Shown here: piece by piece, positions 34,549-44,134 of the stretch
Layout of the letters: every line of letters begins with the position of its first letter
How positions within the stretch are numbered: position 1 is the first letter of the stretch
DNA from: Candidatus Heimdallarchaeum endolithica
Lineage (GTDB): Archaea > Asgardarchaeota > Heimdallarchaeia > Heimdallarchaeales > Heimdallarchaeaceae
Assembly: GCA_021513715.1 (NCBI GenBank)
Contig: CP084167.1
Coordinates: forward strand, 1,876,571-1,940,570
DNA: 64,000 bases
Direction of reading: 5' to 3'
Notes under the pieces: model-generated
Databases searched by the model: none
What the model saw: only the letters and a program-made list of their open reading frames with translations
Told to the model about the DNA's origin: nothing
Made by a program: the position numbers and the translations under genes

Positions 34549-35306
34549 TAGTTATCCACCTCCGGTAAACCAACATCTTGATCTGGCGTATCTTTTCCGA
34601 TAACAAAAATATAACGATACAAAGTTTCAATTGTAGTTCCTGATGTAGTACGAATAGTAGCAGTTTTTGTTTTTGATGTACCATGAGTGCTAATATTTTC
34701 TATTATTCCATGTTGACCCATACCACGACCACTGATAATTAAACCATAATTACCAACTTCTAAATCAAATTTGTCAAGTATTTTTTGCTCAGGTATAGAT
34801 ATTTTTACTGTTGCATGAGTTGTATATTCTGCTGCGATCTTATAATCATCTTCTGAAAGGATAATATTTCTACCATCATGAAGATTTAATTGCGTTTTTC
34901 CTCCTTTCAATGTGGTTTTATTTACAATTTGACAGAATTTCACTTTTGCTTTTTCTTCATCTATAGGTACAAGACGTAAACCAATTTTTGGTTTGTATAG
35001 CATTCTATAATGTTCGTTTATTTTAGGTAAACTAAAAACATCCATGAAACCTACAGGATATTTTCTGTTGAGTCTTACACGTCCATCAACAAGAACATTA
35101 CGTTCATAAATTATTTTTTTAACTTCACTGATGTTTCGAGCATATTTTAAGAGATCTCTTAAAATTATCGCTGTGGGAATACAAACATCTGCTGCATGAG
35201 GGCCAGGAGATGGTCTAACTGAAAAAGTGTATTCTTTTTTGTGTATGGGGTAATGCTCTGAAACCACCAATCTTTTCAAGTGTTTTTTACCGCCTGATTT
35301 TGTCAT
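34548..35306 (-). CDS. rps4e: Ribosomal protein S4e
   Basis: eS4, 252 residues. N-terminus SGGKKHLKRLVVSEHYPIHKKE, S4-like RNA-binding motif (NISEVKKIIYERNVLVDG), KOW at the end (LEVGNYGLIISGRGMGQHG). Stop and start overlap with its neighbours. Confidence 0.95.
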   Translation of the reverse strand: MTKSGGKKHLKRLVVSEHYPIHKKEYTFSVRPSPGPHAADVCIPTAIILRDLLKYARNISEVKKIIYERNVLVDGRVRLNRKYPVGFMDVFSLPKINEHYRMLYKPKIGLRLVPIDEEKAKVKFCQIVNKTTLKGGKTQLNLHDGRNIILSEDDYKIAAEYTTHATVKISIPEQKILDKFDLEVGNYGLIISGRGMGQHGIIENISTHGTSKTKTATIRTTSGTTIETLYRYIFVIGKDTPDQDVGLPEVDN

Positions 35307-35830
35307 TATTCATTCTCCTCCTCTGTAGAATCTTCTTCAAGATCTTCTTCAAGATCTTCTTCGAAGTCTTCTTCGAAATCATAGCTTTCATCTAAAGTTT
35401 CTTCTACTTCTGTTTCTTCTTCAAATATGCTTTCTTCTAATTCTTCATCTGTCAATTCTTTGACTGAGAGTCTTTTCAACAATTCTTTCCTTTTTTTATC
35501 CTTCAAATTTAAACTTGTAATAATAATATTAGAAGGCTTTACTGGAAAAGATTTTATTGTTCCATCTGCTTTTTCCTTACTATGACCTTCAATGTGAATT
35601 GCATATTTCTGAGGAAGACATCGGATAACTTTTCCCTTTATCTCATCTTCTTCTCTAATAGCTTTAACTACAACAACTTTATCTCCTCGAACAACAGGAA
35701 TTCTTTTTACACCATATTTTTCCTGTAATTCCTTGGAAAGTCTTGCAGTCATACCTTTCTTTCGTTGGTGCAAAGGACGATTGAAGTATCGTTTTCTTTG
35801 TTTACTGGGTTTAATTGTCTTTGTTTTCAT
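35306..35830 (-). CDS. rpl24: Ribosomal protein L24 with acidic tail
   Basis: uL24, KOW protein. Core IPVVRGDKVVVVKA, then HIEGHSKEKADGT. The last 50 or so residues are an acidic tail (YDFEEDFEEDLEEDLEED) beyond the usual length; the same FEEDFEE occurs in the L32e tail. Confidence 0.94.
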   Translation of the reverse strand: MKTKTIKPSKQRKRYFNRPLHQRKKGMTARLSKELQEKYGVKRIPVVRGDKVVVVKAIREEDEIKGKVIRCLPQKYAIHIEGHSKEKADGTIKSFPVKPSNIIITSLNLKDKKRKELLKRLSVKELTDEELEESIFEEETEVEETLDESYDFEEDFEEDLEEDLEEDSTEEENE

Positions 35831-35840
35831 CGTAAATCAC

Positions 35841-36263
35841 CTATACAATTATTGACGCTCTATGAGCGATCCTAGGCCAGTGTTCCGCTGCTTCCTTAGC
35901 GATAGGTCCACGAATTTCAGTACCTAGTGGATCGCCTACTTCATTCGTCAAAACTATACCATTTTCTTCAAATTGTATCCATGTACCATCTGGTCTTCTG
36001 AAAGGAGCTCTCTGTCTAACAACAACAGCATGATAAATTTGTTTCCTTCTTTTAGGAGAACCTTTTTTCACACTAACAATGCACATAGTTCCTACTGTTG
36101 CCCAAGGTATACGGTTTAATCTTCCTCTATAACCTTTTACAGCAATAATTTCCACTTCTCTAGCTCCAGAATTATCAGCACATTTTACTCTACTACCAAC
36201 AATAAGTGATGGTTTTCTTCTTTTTAATGGACGTCCAACTGTCTTACGTTTTGCCATAATCAC
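35841..36263 (-). CDS. rpl14: Ribosomal protein L14
   Basis: uL14, about 138 residues. GSRVKCADNSGAREVEIIAVKGY and RRPDGTWIQFEENGIVL are diagnostic. Start likely Met3 (MAKRKTVG). Confidence 0.96.
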   Translation of the reverse strand: MIMAKRKTVGRPLKRRKPSLIVGSRVKCADNSGAREVEIIAVKGYRGRLNRIPWATVGTMCIVSVKKGSPKRRKQIYHAVVVRQRAPFRRPDGTWIQFEENGIVLTNEVGDPLGTEIRGPIAKEAAEHWPRIAHRASIIV

Positions 36264-36268
36264 ACACC

Positions 36269-36607
36269 TTAAGATGATTTAAGTTTTTCAATTACAACAA
36301 AAGACACAGTCTTAGAGAGAGGGCGACATTCTGCTGCACGTACTAAATCTCCTTCTTTTACATTAAGACAAGGAGGATTATGTGCACTTATTTTCCCATG
36401 TTCTCTCTGGTATCTCCTATATTTCTTAACATATCGTAAGAAATCTCTTCGAATAACAACAGTCCTTCGCATTTTATCAGATACAACACGTCCAATAAAT
36501 ATTCTTCCCCTCACTGGTAATTTCCCATGGAATGGACATCTAGGGTCATCACAAGTTGTAGTGGGGGGTTCTACATCAATTCCAATATTCCGTACTTTAC
36601 TACTCAT
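36269..36607 (-). CDS. rps17: Ribosomal protein S17
   Basis: uS17. The frame opens at 36685 but ATG at 36607 (MSSKVRNIGIDVEPP) matches the family; 112 residues. CDDPRCPFHGKLPVRG and the OB-fold VVSDKMRRTVVIRRD are typical. Five bases before rpl14. Confidence 0.94.
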   Translation of the reverse strand: MSSKVRNIGIDVEPPTTTCDDPRCPFHGKLPVRGRIFIGRVVSDKMRRTVVIRRDFLRYVKKYRRYQREHGKISAHNPPCLNVKEGDLVRAAECRPLSKTVSFVVIEKLKSS

Positions 36608-36788
36608 ATGATCAACTCCAATAAGCGTCTTATACCCATGGTTTGAAACCAATTTTGGCTCTAGATAACTAGAGTAAGACGTCATATTTTGCGTATATTT
36701 TACAATTAATTATGCTAATTACAGCCAAAATTTTTCCTTTTTAATTGTTTTTATTGTTAAGATTTTTTAAACAAAAAAATAATTTTTT

Positions 36789-37082
36789 CTACCAAGAATA
36801 TTTTTTTTTCTTCATCCTATCTTCAGGTTTTCCTAGAAGGTTTTCTCCATTGACTCTAACTGTTAATCCAGGTTCAATTGTAATTTTAAAGACAGAACCT
36901 TTTTTTGGAATAGTTCGAATCTTGTCTTGAGAAAGAACTTTTATCATATGTGCTGTTTCGTCGACGACAACACCACTAAGGTTTGAAAGTGATTCGATAG
37001 AACTTTTAACTATCTCAATATAATAACCGTGGATACCAACAGCAAGTTTTGCCCAGATGTACAATTTTTTATTAAAAATCAA
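36789..37082 (-). CDS. rnp1: RNase P protein component 1 (Rnp1/Pop4/Rpp29)
   Basis: 97 residues. Core fold: SGVVVDETAHMIKVL, IPKKGSVFKITI, basic end PEDRMKKKK. Part of archaeal RNase P, which trims tRNA 5' leaders. TTG start. Lies between rpl29 and rps17 as in most archaea. Confidence 0.88.
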   Translation of the reverse strand: MIFNKKLYIWAKLAVGIHGYYIEIVKSSIESLSNLSGVVVDETAHMIKVLSQDKIRTIPKKGSVFKITIEPGLTVRVNGENLLGKPEDRMKKKKYSW

Positions 37083-37205
37083 ATCATCCCCATTAAATTT
37101 GAATCTATCTGCATAATTTATTAACCAGATACTACACTCAAAACGTCAATCAAGATAAATTAAAAACTTTGTTTTATAAAAGTGAGAGAAGAAATAAATA
37201 AAAAA

Positions 37206-37409
37206 TTAAAGTTCTCCTTCCTCTGTTAATATAGTTAAGATACGAGCAATTGTTCTTTTATATTCCTGAATTTGTCCTGGATTTTCAATGCTGCCTCCAG
37301 AAGCCAACTCAGATTTTACTTTGAAGAGCTTTTGTTTGTATTCCTCTAATTTTTTTAATTTTTGTTCTCTTGTTAATTTTCTTATTTCTGTAGGTTTAAG
37401 TTCACCCAT
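37206..37409 (-). CDS. rpl29: Ribosomal protein L29
   Basis: uL29, 67 residues, two-helix protein: EIRKLTREQKLKKLEEYKQKL, then NPGQIQEYKRTIARILTIL. 13 bases after rps3. Confidence 0.95.
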   Translation of the reverse strand: MGELKPTEIRKLTREQKLKKLEEYKQKLFKVKSELASGGSIENPGQIQEYKRTIARILTILTEEGEL

Positions 37410-37422
37410 ATTTCACACCTTC

Positions 37423-38388
37423 TTAATTACTTTTTTTATCAACAAATTTCAGGATTGTTTTTCGAGTATCTCCTTCAACAAATTTATGGATTTCTTCAAG
37501 AGACATATTCTCCATTAATGCTTTAGCTTCCTTGACAGTATAATCTGTTGATTTTTTAGTATCTTCAACTTCAGCTTTTTCTTTTTTGATGTCTTCAACT
37601 TCAGTTTCACTAATTTCTTCAAGTTCAGCCATCTCATCTATTTCATCAATTTCATCTACATCAGTTTCTTCAAGTTCAGCCATCTCATCTAATTCTTCAA
37701 TTTGTTCTAATTCTTCAGAAAATTCCTCGATTTCAGTTTCACCAACAACTTCTTCTTCGCCAATAGATATTTCTTTTGTATCTCTCGCAGTTGGCTCTGC
37801 AATAATTTCAATATCATCTGGTAATATAGCGTCGGGTCGCATAATTCGTACTTTCACACCAATTTTTCCTCTTCTAATAATAGCTGTAGCCTTTCCTTCA
37901 TCAACAAAATCTGTAGCTGGAGCACCACATTTAGCAACAAAACCTGCTCGAAATGTCTCCACCCTAGCTCTTTGGCTAGTGATCTTTCCACTTATTATTA
38001 CTTCAACACCCTTTGCTCCTGCACTTAATATTCTGCGCATAATCCCATGAGCAGAACGTCGAAAATGTCTTCCTCTTTCTAAAGAAGAGGCTAACCTATA
38101 AGCCATAACTCTTGCATCGAGATCTGGATTCTCAACTTGTGATACTTCAATTTGAGGGTTATCTAACTTAAATTGTTCTCTTAATGTATTGGTAATTGTT
38201 CTAATGGTTTTTCCTCGACCACCAATGGCAAGTCCAACACGACCTGCTCTCAAAATGACCCTATCTCCCAGAGGAGTACGTCGAATTTCACACCCTCCAT
38301 ATTCTGCTGTTTTAAGCTTTTTGGCTAAATATTCATCAATAGCGTTTCTTTTAATTTTTCTTGCGATAAAATCTTTTGTTGCTGGCAT
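37423..38388 (-). CDS. rps3: Ribosomal protein S3 with acidic C-terminal extension
   Basis: uS3. KH domain (VGLAIGGRGKTIRTITN) and C-domain (GRHFRRSAHGIMRRILSAG) fill residues 1-205. The rest, to 321, is an acidic extension where DEMAELEE appears twice, followed by a short helical end. Usual archaeal S3 is 210-240 residues. Confidence 0.95.
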   Translation of the reverse strand: MPATKDFIARKIKRNAIDEYLAKKLKTAEYGGCEIRRTPLGDRVILRAGRVGLAIGGRGKTIRTITNTLREQFKLDNPQIEVSQVENPDLDARVMAYRLASSLERGRHFRRSAHGIMRRILSAGAKGVEVIISGKITSQRARVETFRAGFVAKCGAPATDFVDEGKATAIIRRGKIGVKVRIMRPDAILPDDIEIIAEPTARDTKEISIGEEEVVGETEIEEFSEELEQIEELDEMAELEETDVDEIDEIDEMAELEEISETEVEDIKKEKAEVEDTKKSTDYTVKEAKALMENMSLEEIHKFVEGDTRKTILKFVDKKSN

Positions 38389-38404
38389 AACTTCACCTAT
38401 AATA

Positions 38405-38866
38405 TTAATCCTCGATTTCTGCTACAAGTTCTATATGAACATATTGTCGAACTTTTGGAGTTGACCTTCCGTGAGCCCTATAAAAGTAACGAGCTTCTTT
38501 AGAACCTTTTAAAGAAACAGCGTGAATTATCTTAGCTTTATCAACTTGAAGCTGATTAGCTTCTACGTTATTTTCCAAATTCTCAACAACTTTCAAGATT
38601 TCTTTGGCAGCTTTAACTGGGTAACGTCCTGCAGACCATCCTTGTAAGTCACTCTTATGTCCAACGTTTCTCTTATAGCGTCTGTATGGAACGCTTCGCT
38701 TCTTAGCGATGACGTCCTCAAGATATTCTTTACACTGATCAATCTTCATACCTTTAATTGCTCTAAGAATCTCTCTAGCAGCTTTTGGTGATATATCAAT
38801 ATCCCTAGCTGAAGCTTTTGCGCTACGATCAGGGTCAGTTATTATACTGTATTTATATGAAGGCAA
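38405..38866 (-). CDS. rpl22: Ribosomal protein L22
   Basis: uL22, 153 residues. SPKAAREILRAIKGM and RYKRNVGHKSDLQGWSAGRYPVKA are family marks. TTG start after GGAGAT. First gene of this operon; rps19 and rpl2, usually just upstream, are absent here, ValRS lies there instead. Confidence 0.95.
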   Translation of the reverse strand: MPSYKYSIITDPDRSAKASARDIDISPKAAREILRAIKGMKIDQCKEYLEDVIAKKRSVPYRRYKRNVGHKSDLQGWSAGRYPVKAAKEILKVVENLENNVEANQLQVDKAKIIHAVSLKGSKEARYFYRAHGRSTPKVRQYVHIELVAEIED

Positions 38867-38897
38867 CTTAATATCTCCTTTTTAATTATCTCTCTAA

Positions 38898-38968
38898 AGT
38901 GTGTGGTGAGTGTCCAATTTTTAAGGTTTGTTTTTACTCACTTTAATTCAAAGTGACAACCACACACT
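38898..38968 (-). promoter_or_regulatory. Nested inverted repeats in the rpl22 operon leader
   Basis: Outer arms AGTGTGTGGT (38898-38907) and ACCACACACT (38959-38968), perfect 10 bases; inner arms TCACTTT (38938-38944) and AAAGTGA (38950-38956), perfect 7 bases. They sit 32-102 bases upstream of rpl22, so they may fold in the operon leader RNA or mark an operator. Confidence 0.5.
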
Positions 38969-39100
38969 GAACATTTTCAACTTTTAAAAAATGTTTAAAA
39001 CAATTTGGTTTGTCGAGAAAAAAAATCGAAAAAAATTAATATAAACTAAAAGGATTTAACAGAAAATTTTGAATAAAAAGTGAAAAGAAAAGAAAAATTA

Positions 39101-41560
39101 CTAAAACTCGAGATAAATAATTTGATTCTCATCATCAAGAGTAATTTTCTTGGAATTTTTACTAAATGAAGAAGAATCATTACTTAAAGTCTCAATTGAG
39201 TGCATAGCTTTTAAATCAGCTGAAAAATCGTTTAATTCTGGAGGAATATAGGCACGTTTAATGGGAGTCTTAAGAGACAATCCCAGATCCTTCTTTTGTT
39301 TCCAAATAGTAGAATTTAATTTCAATATCAACTCAGTACTTTCAGTAAACCTTGATTCACGAATTACATCATCTGGTTGAGGCATAGATTCTGTATGAAC
39401 GGTTTTATCATACAATTCTCTATAAATGAAGTCAGTAACAAAAGGTATTATCGGAGCAAAAGCTTTCAATAAAATGTCTAAGACTTTATGAAGAGTAAAA
39501 TGGGCGGATTTCTGTTCCTGTTCTGTGAATTCATTGTTTCTATTATAGGCCCGACCTTTTACAATTTCTAAGTAATTAGAAGCAAAAAGATCCCAAGTAA
39601 ATTTTCGTAAAGCCCTAGCAGGTTTGTGAAAATCAAATATTTCATAACCTTGTAAAGCATCCTCAATTGCCAAGCGCAATTCAGACAAAATCCATACATC
39701 AGTTGAAGTAAGAGAATTTTCGTCTATATCCTCAGCAGACGGAAAACCGCTGACAAATTTAGCAATATTATAAAATTTATTGATAAATTTAGCAATACCT
39801 TGTAATTTCTGCTCACTAAAACGGATATCACTACCATGACTGGCTTCAGAAGCACCAAATAGGCGTAAAGCATCACCACCGTATTTAGCAATCATCTTCT
39901 CAGGTTTAACAATGTTACCTTTAGATTTACTCATTTTCTCTCCTTTGTTATCAACAACATGCCCAGATATCCAAGTCTCTTTGAAAGCAGGTTTGTTGTA
40001 CAACTGTAATGCACGAAGCATTGTATAGTGAAGCCAAGTCCTAACTATATCTTTACCTTGAGGGCGCATATCACAGATGTAGGGGCGAGAATTAAGTTTT
40101 TCAAATAATTCAAGATCTTTTTTATTATAAGGATACATTTGAATATAAATTTCAGAAATAGATGAATCCATCCAAGTATCAAAAGTCCGTGTATCACCAA
40201 TAAAACCTTTAGATTCTCCACAGTGCTCACATTTATCAAAAGGAGGATCATCTCTCCAAGGCTGATAATAGGGACCAGGTTCAGGTAAACAAGGCTTTCC
40301 ACAAGATTTACAATACCAAATGGGAATCTCGGTACCATAATATCTTCTTCTACTGATTGGCCAGTCAATAGAAACTCTATCTAACCAATCTAACCATATC
40401 TGCTTCATAAATTCAGGATAAAAAATTAATTTGTCAGCATAAGATCTTAAAGTGTCAATGTAGTCAGTTTGTTTAAGATAATACTCAGGCATAGCCAAAA
40501 ATTCGACAGGATTATCACAGCGAGAACAAATAGGAAAGTTATGAGGAACGTCAGTTTCAGATTTAATGAACCCAAGCTCCCGAAGTTTATCAGCAATTTG
40601 TTTTCGAGCTTCTTTTACTTTCAAACCTTGAAATTCAGGAATATTCTCATTAATTTTACCATCAGTATCGATGACAGTCCTAGGTTCAAGTTGAAATTCA
40701 CGAAAAACCTGCACATCACCAATATCACCATAAGCGCAGACCATCAAAATGCCAGTACCGAAATCCATTTTAGCATAATGATGAGAGCGGATAGGAACTT
40801 CAACATTGAAGTAAGGAGCAATAGCAGTTTTGCCCTCCAAATGTTTGTAACGCTCATCTTTAGGATTAAAAATAACTACACCAATAGCAGGAATTAATTC
40901 AGGGCGAGAAGTGGCAATAATTAATTCTTCTCCAGTTTCTTTAACCTTAAAAGCAATATCATATAAAATATGAGTGCCTGGTTTATAATCAATCTCATTA
41001 TCAGCTATAGTAGTTTTACAACGAGTACAGTAGTTATTGGGACGATCATCTTCATAAACCAAACCTTCACGGAAAAGTTTGATAAAAGTGCTTTGAGTAA
41101 GAGCACGGTATTGAGGGTGATCAGTCTTGTAAATTTCATCCCACTTAAAAGAATAGTTACTAAAGCCGAGAAATTTACAAACATTTAAAATCTCATCGCC
41201 AACACGATCTAAGATAATACGACATTTATCAAGAAAGTCCTCGCGAGGAATGTCATGCATAGATATTTTGAACTCTTTTTCAGTTTGTACCTCAACAGGA
41301 AGACCATTGCGATCTAAACACATAGGAAAAAGAACTTCATGACCAGTCATACGTTTATAGCGAGCAATCATATCAATACCGCTATAATGAATAGCCCCAC
41401 CCATATGCCAAGGGGCGTTTGCATAAGGGGGAGGAGTGTCAACACTATAAATAGGCTTGCCAGAGTTCTTATTGAAAGCATAAGTTTTCTCTTTTTGCCA
41501 TAATTCAAAGATTAACTGCTCATCTTTTAATGGGTCATATCGCTTCTTTAATCGATTCAA
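39101..41560 (-). CDS. valS: Valyl-tRNA synthetase
   Basis: Class I synthetase, 819 residues, archaeal type. HIGH equivalent in NAPWHMGGA, editing domain with ATSRPELIPAIGVV, valine-type DWPISRRRYYGTEIPIWYC, KMSKSKGN at about 560. Zinc-like pairs CTRC, CSRC, CKSC, CEHC are present. The 5' half prefers T-ending codons, unlike the A-ending style of the next gene. Confidence 0.95.
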   Translation of the reverse strand: MNRLKKRYDPLKDEQLIFELWQKEKTYAFNKNSGKPIYSVDTPPPYANAPWHMGGAIHYSGIDMIARYKRMTGHEVLFPMCLDRNGLPVEVQTEKEFKISMHDIPREDFLDKCRIILDRVGDEILNVCKFLGFSNYSFKWDEIYKTDHPQYRALTQSTFIKLFREGLVYEDDRPNNYCTRCKTTIADNEIDYKPGTHILYDIAFKVKETGEELIIATSRPELIPAIGVVIFNPKDERYKHLEGKTAIAPYFNVEVPIRSHHYAKMDFGTGILMVCAYGDIGDVQVFREFQLEPRTVIDTDGKINENIPEFQGLKVKEARKQIADKLRELGFIKSETDVPHNFPICSRCDNPVEFLAMPEYYLKQTDYIDTLRSYADKLIFYPEFMKQIWLDWLDRVSIDWPISRRRYYGTEIPIWYCKSCGKPCLPEPGPYYQPWRDDPPFDKCEHCGESKGFIGDTRTFDTWMDSSISEIYIQMYPYNKKDLELFEKLNSRPYICDMRPQGKDIVRTWLHYTMLRALQLYNKPAFKETWISGHVVDNKGEKMSKSKGNIVKPEKMIAKYGGDALRLFGASEASHGSDIRFSEQKLQGIAKFINKFYNIAKFVSGFPSAEDIDENSLTSTDVWILSELRLAIEDALQGYEIFDFHKPARALRKFTWDLFASNYLEIVKGRAYNRNNEFTEQEQKSAHFTLHKVLDILLKAFAPIIPFVTDFIYRELYDKTVHTESMPQPDDVIRESRFTESTELILKLNSTIWKQKKDLGLSLKTPIKRAYIPPELNDFSADLKAMHSIETLSNDSSSFSKNSKKITLDDENQIIYLEF

Positions 41561-41710
41561 TAATTGTCACCCTTTAACTTCTTGTAAAAGTGTTCTTTTT
41601 TAAATTGAATGGTAAACAACATATTATTAATAGTATAATCTAAGACAAAATAAAATTAATAATTAAGATAGAGTAAACTTAATTTATTTTAAAAAATACA
41701 TAAATATAGA

Positions 41711-43558
41711 ATGAAAAAAGAAGAGAGATTGGAAATTGATATTTTTGAAAATTCAGAGAGTGGAATAGGAATAACAGATAAAGAAAATAAGTTCATATAT
41801 GTAAACAATGCAGTTTGCAATCTTTTTGAATACACAAAAGAAGAGTTTCTGAAGGGAGAAATAAAAGTAAATGATCTGTTTCCAAAAATATATCTAAAAA
41901 ACCCAGCAGAAAAAGAATTTATCCCATTAACAGAATATGAAATGGTAACTAAAAATGGAGAATTTATTAATGTGGCAGTAAGTAGCTCAAGAATAGCAAA
42001 CTCAGAATTAAAATTACTCGTTTTTCAAGACATGAGCTTAATAAATAAAGCTAAAAGAATGGGTATGTTAGAAATAATAAATTACGCAAAAAAGAATATA
42101 GGAATAATACATTATTCATTCGAAAATACAGGTCCAGAACTAATAGCAAAGGTAGATACAGAAAACTACCCAGAAGAAGTCATTAGAGCACTGCAATCAA
42201 TGGGACTATATTATATGACAGCAATACAGAATAAGAAAGGATTATTTGGACCATTACCAGTACCAGTAAAAGGAGAAGACTACCTAGCAATAGTCTATAG
42301 CTATGAAATAGAAACAAAAGAAGAAATAGATAAAAGATTCAAGCAAAAAAAACCGTGTATAATCACATTAGTTTTTCCAAAAGTAATAGAATCGCTATTA
42401 TCAAACAGGAGATACATAAGAGAAACAATATCAGAAGTAATAAAAGAGAATTACCATAGAACGACGGATATACAAAGTATAAAAAATAGTTTAAGAAAAA
42501 TAAAAACAAACCTTTTTGAAAATATAGAAAAACAAAAAGAGGAAAATACATTCGAAAGAAAAGTATTACAAATAAATCAATTCATAACAAGTTTTGGAGA
42601 TGTAAAGATAAATGAGCAATTATATGCAAGAATATTAAAAATAGCGAAAAAAATATGCGATTTCAAAAGAATATCAATATTATTAATGGATTATCAAGTA
42701 AATGGGCTAAGGGTGGTAGAAGCAAGTGGATATGAAAAAAATATTATAGATATGATAATAGATATAGACGCAAAGTCAATCGTAGCTAGAGCAGCTAGAA
42801 CAAGGCAAACACAAAACATCCAAAACGTTCAGAAAGACAAGGACTATATAATGGTTGATCCAAGCGTGTTAGCAGAATTAGCAGTACCAGTAATATCACC
42901 AGTTAATGATAAAACAGTAGGAGTAATAAACATCGAAAGCGAAATGGAAAAAGCTTTCAACCAAGAAGACGTGATATTGTTCGAGATGTTGGCAGAAAAA
43001 ATAGCACTAGTATTGGCAATAGAAGAAACAGAAACAAAATATCTATCGCTACTGAATGTGCTAAGCTTTATAGCAGAAACTGAAGAATTAAAGTATAAAG
43101 AGTTAATTGGGAGGATAGGAGAATTTCTAAAGAAAACTCTTGGAATAAAGTGTGCAGCCCTTTTTATGACAGAGGAAGAAAACAAAAAAATTCTAAAAAT
43201 GGAAGGAATAACAGGATACGAAGAAATACCAGAAGAACTAAAAAAAGTAAACATAGAAGACGAAAAAGGAGTAGTAGAAAAGTGCGCGAGAGAAAAAAAG
43301 GCATTAAACATAGGAAACGTGAAAGAAATAGATTATTATTTAGGCATAAACGAGAAAATAAAAAGTGAGATAGCAATACCGATAATAAAGGAAGGAGAAC
43401 TAATAGGAGTAATAAACGCAAAAAGTGAAAGAGAAAATGCATTCACAAAAACAGACGAAAAGTTGTTTTTTATCATAGCAGAACTAATAAGCTTCGCAAA
43501 AACAATAATGGATTTAAAAGAAAAAATTAAAAAGAATGGAAATGAAGAAAAAGTTTAA
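41711..43558 (+). CDS. PAS-GAF-GAF sensor protein without output domain
   Basis: 615 residues. PAS domain at about 5-115 (GIGITDKENKFIYVNNAV), a middle domain of unclear type at about 120-270 (GIIHYSFENTGPELIAKV, GLFGPLPVPVKGEDYLAIVYSYEI), and GAF domains at about 290-430 and 445-600. No kinase, cyclase or transmembrane domain. The middle part might be a longin-like fold, judged by look only. Very A-rich codons. It could sense a small ligand and act through protein contacts. Confidence 0.75.
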   Translation: MKKEERLEIDIFENSESGIGITDKENKFIYVNNAVCNLFEYTKEEFLKGEIKVNDLFPKIYLKNPAEKEFIPLTEYEMVTKNGEFINVAVSSSRIANSELKLLVFQDMSLINKAKRMGMLEIINYAKKNIGIIHYSFENTGPELIAKVDTENYPEEVIRALQSMGLYYMTAIQNKKGLFGPLPVPVKGEDYLAIVYSYEIETKEEIDKRFKQKKPCIITLVFPKVIESLLSNRRYIRETISEVIKENYHRTTDIQSIKNSLRKIKTNLFENIEKQKEENTFERKVLQINQFITSFGDVKINEQLYARILKIAKKICDFKRISILLMDYQVNGLRVVEASGYEKNIIDMIIDIDAKSIVARAARTRQTQNIQNVQKDKDYIMVDPSVLAELAVPVISPVNDKTVGVINIESEMEKAFNQEDVILFEMLAEKIALVLAIEETETKYLSLLNVLSFIAETEELKYKELIGRIGEFLKKTLGIKCAALFMTEEENKKILKMEGITGYEEIPEELKKVNIEDEKGVVEKCAREKKALNIGNVKEIDYYLGINEKIKSEIAIPIIKEGELIGVINAKSERENAFTKTDEKLFFIIAELISFAKTIMDLKEKIKKNGNEEKV

Positions 43559-43585
43559 AAAGAAAGCAAATAAGGAAAAAGTGAA

Positions 43586-43631
43586 TAGGCCGAGAAAAAC
43601 GAAAAAACAAATTTGTTAGCTAGACGGCCTA
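43586..43631 (+). terminator. Inverted repeat after the PAS-GAF gene
   Basis: TAGGCCG (43586-43592) and CGGCCTA (43625-43631), perfect 7 bases, 28 bases after the stop and just before tRNA-Ile. Possibly a terminator or processing stem. Confidence 0.3.
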
Positions 43632-43642
43632 AAGAGCAATAG

Positions 43643-43756
43643 GGGCTAGTGGCGCAGATGGTTAGCGCGTACGGCTGATAAAAAATAAACCAGAATTGGT
43701 TTAAACGCCGTTTAGAAACCGTAAGGTCGCCAGTTCAAATCTGGTCTAGCCCACCA
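43643..43756 (+). tRNA. tRNA-Ile(GAT) with a 37-base intron
   Basis: Acceptor GGGCTAG/CTAGCCC, D stem GCGC/GCGC, anticodon stem TACGG/CCGTA, T arm GCCAG-TTCAAAT-CTGGT, discriminator A, encoded CCA. Intron 43681-43717 after position 37; it holds the hairpin AAACCA/TGGTTT and GCCGT, which can pair with the 5' exon. Spliced loop CTGATAA, anticodon GAT. Confidence 0.9.
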
Positions 43757-43861
43757 ATATTTAACTATAAAAAATAATTTCTAACAACTTTTTTTAGCAA
43801 ACTTATTGATAGAATGAGCTATTTTTTTGGTTTCGTTCCTTCATTTATTCAATTCATTTGA

Positions 43862-44134
43862 CTATTCATTTTCATTTGAATAAGGAGGGTTGAGATGTAA
43901 TATTCCCTCGAGGTTGATCACGCTAACTATCACTCTTGCGCTTATAGAATCGGTTAGTCTGTAACTTTCATCATCGAAGAAAAACTTCCTTATTTGATTT
44001 TTAATTATTGTTCCAATATTTTTTAGTCCGAACAAGCTTAGACGCAGTTTTTCTCCTCCTAGTTCTAGTATCCCTTCCCACGCTCTAATCATGTAATAAT
44101 GCATCATTGTTTTCATTAATTCTACTTTACTCAT
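43862..44134 (-). CDS. Small hypothetical protein, perhaps a 5'-truncated remnant
   Basis: 90 residues from ATG at 44134 (MSKVELMKTMMHYYM). The same frame stays open another 33 codons upstream (RTKELTTEEEVFRILYDD) to about 44236 with no standard start codon. That looks like coding sequence, so the gene may have lost its true start. A short TTTTA repeat lies at that edge. Unrecognised. Confidence 0.4.
   Translation of the reverse strand: MSKVELMKTMMHYYMIRAWEGILELGGEKLRLSLFGLKNIGTIIKNQIRKFFFDDESYRLTDSISARVIVSVINLEGILHLNPPYSNENE

Noticed and set aside
37586..38050. 154-codon plus-strand frame opposite rps3
   Set aside because: Ser-rich mirror of the acidic S3 tail and KH domain; clear shadow.
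40469..40897. 142-codon plus-strand frame opposite valS
   Set aside because: Antisense to the conserved synthetase core; no ribosome-binding site or recognisable protein.
39101..41560. Leucyl- or isoleucyl-tRNA synthetase for this class I enzyme
   Set aside because: The PISRRRYYGTEIPIWYC segment and NGLPVE context fit archaeal valyl-tRNA synthetase better.
42844..43311. 155-codon minus-strand frame opposite the PAS-GAF gene
   Set aside because: Phe/Ser-rich shadow of an A-rich gene, no start signals.
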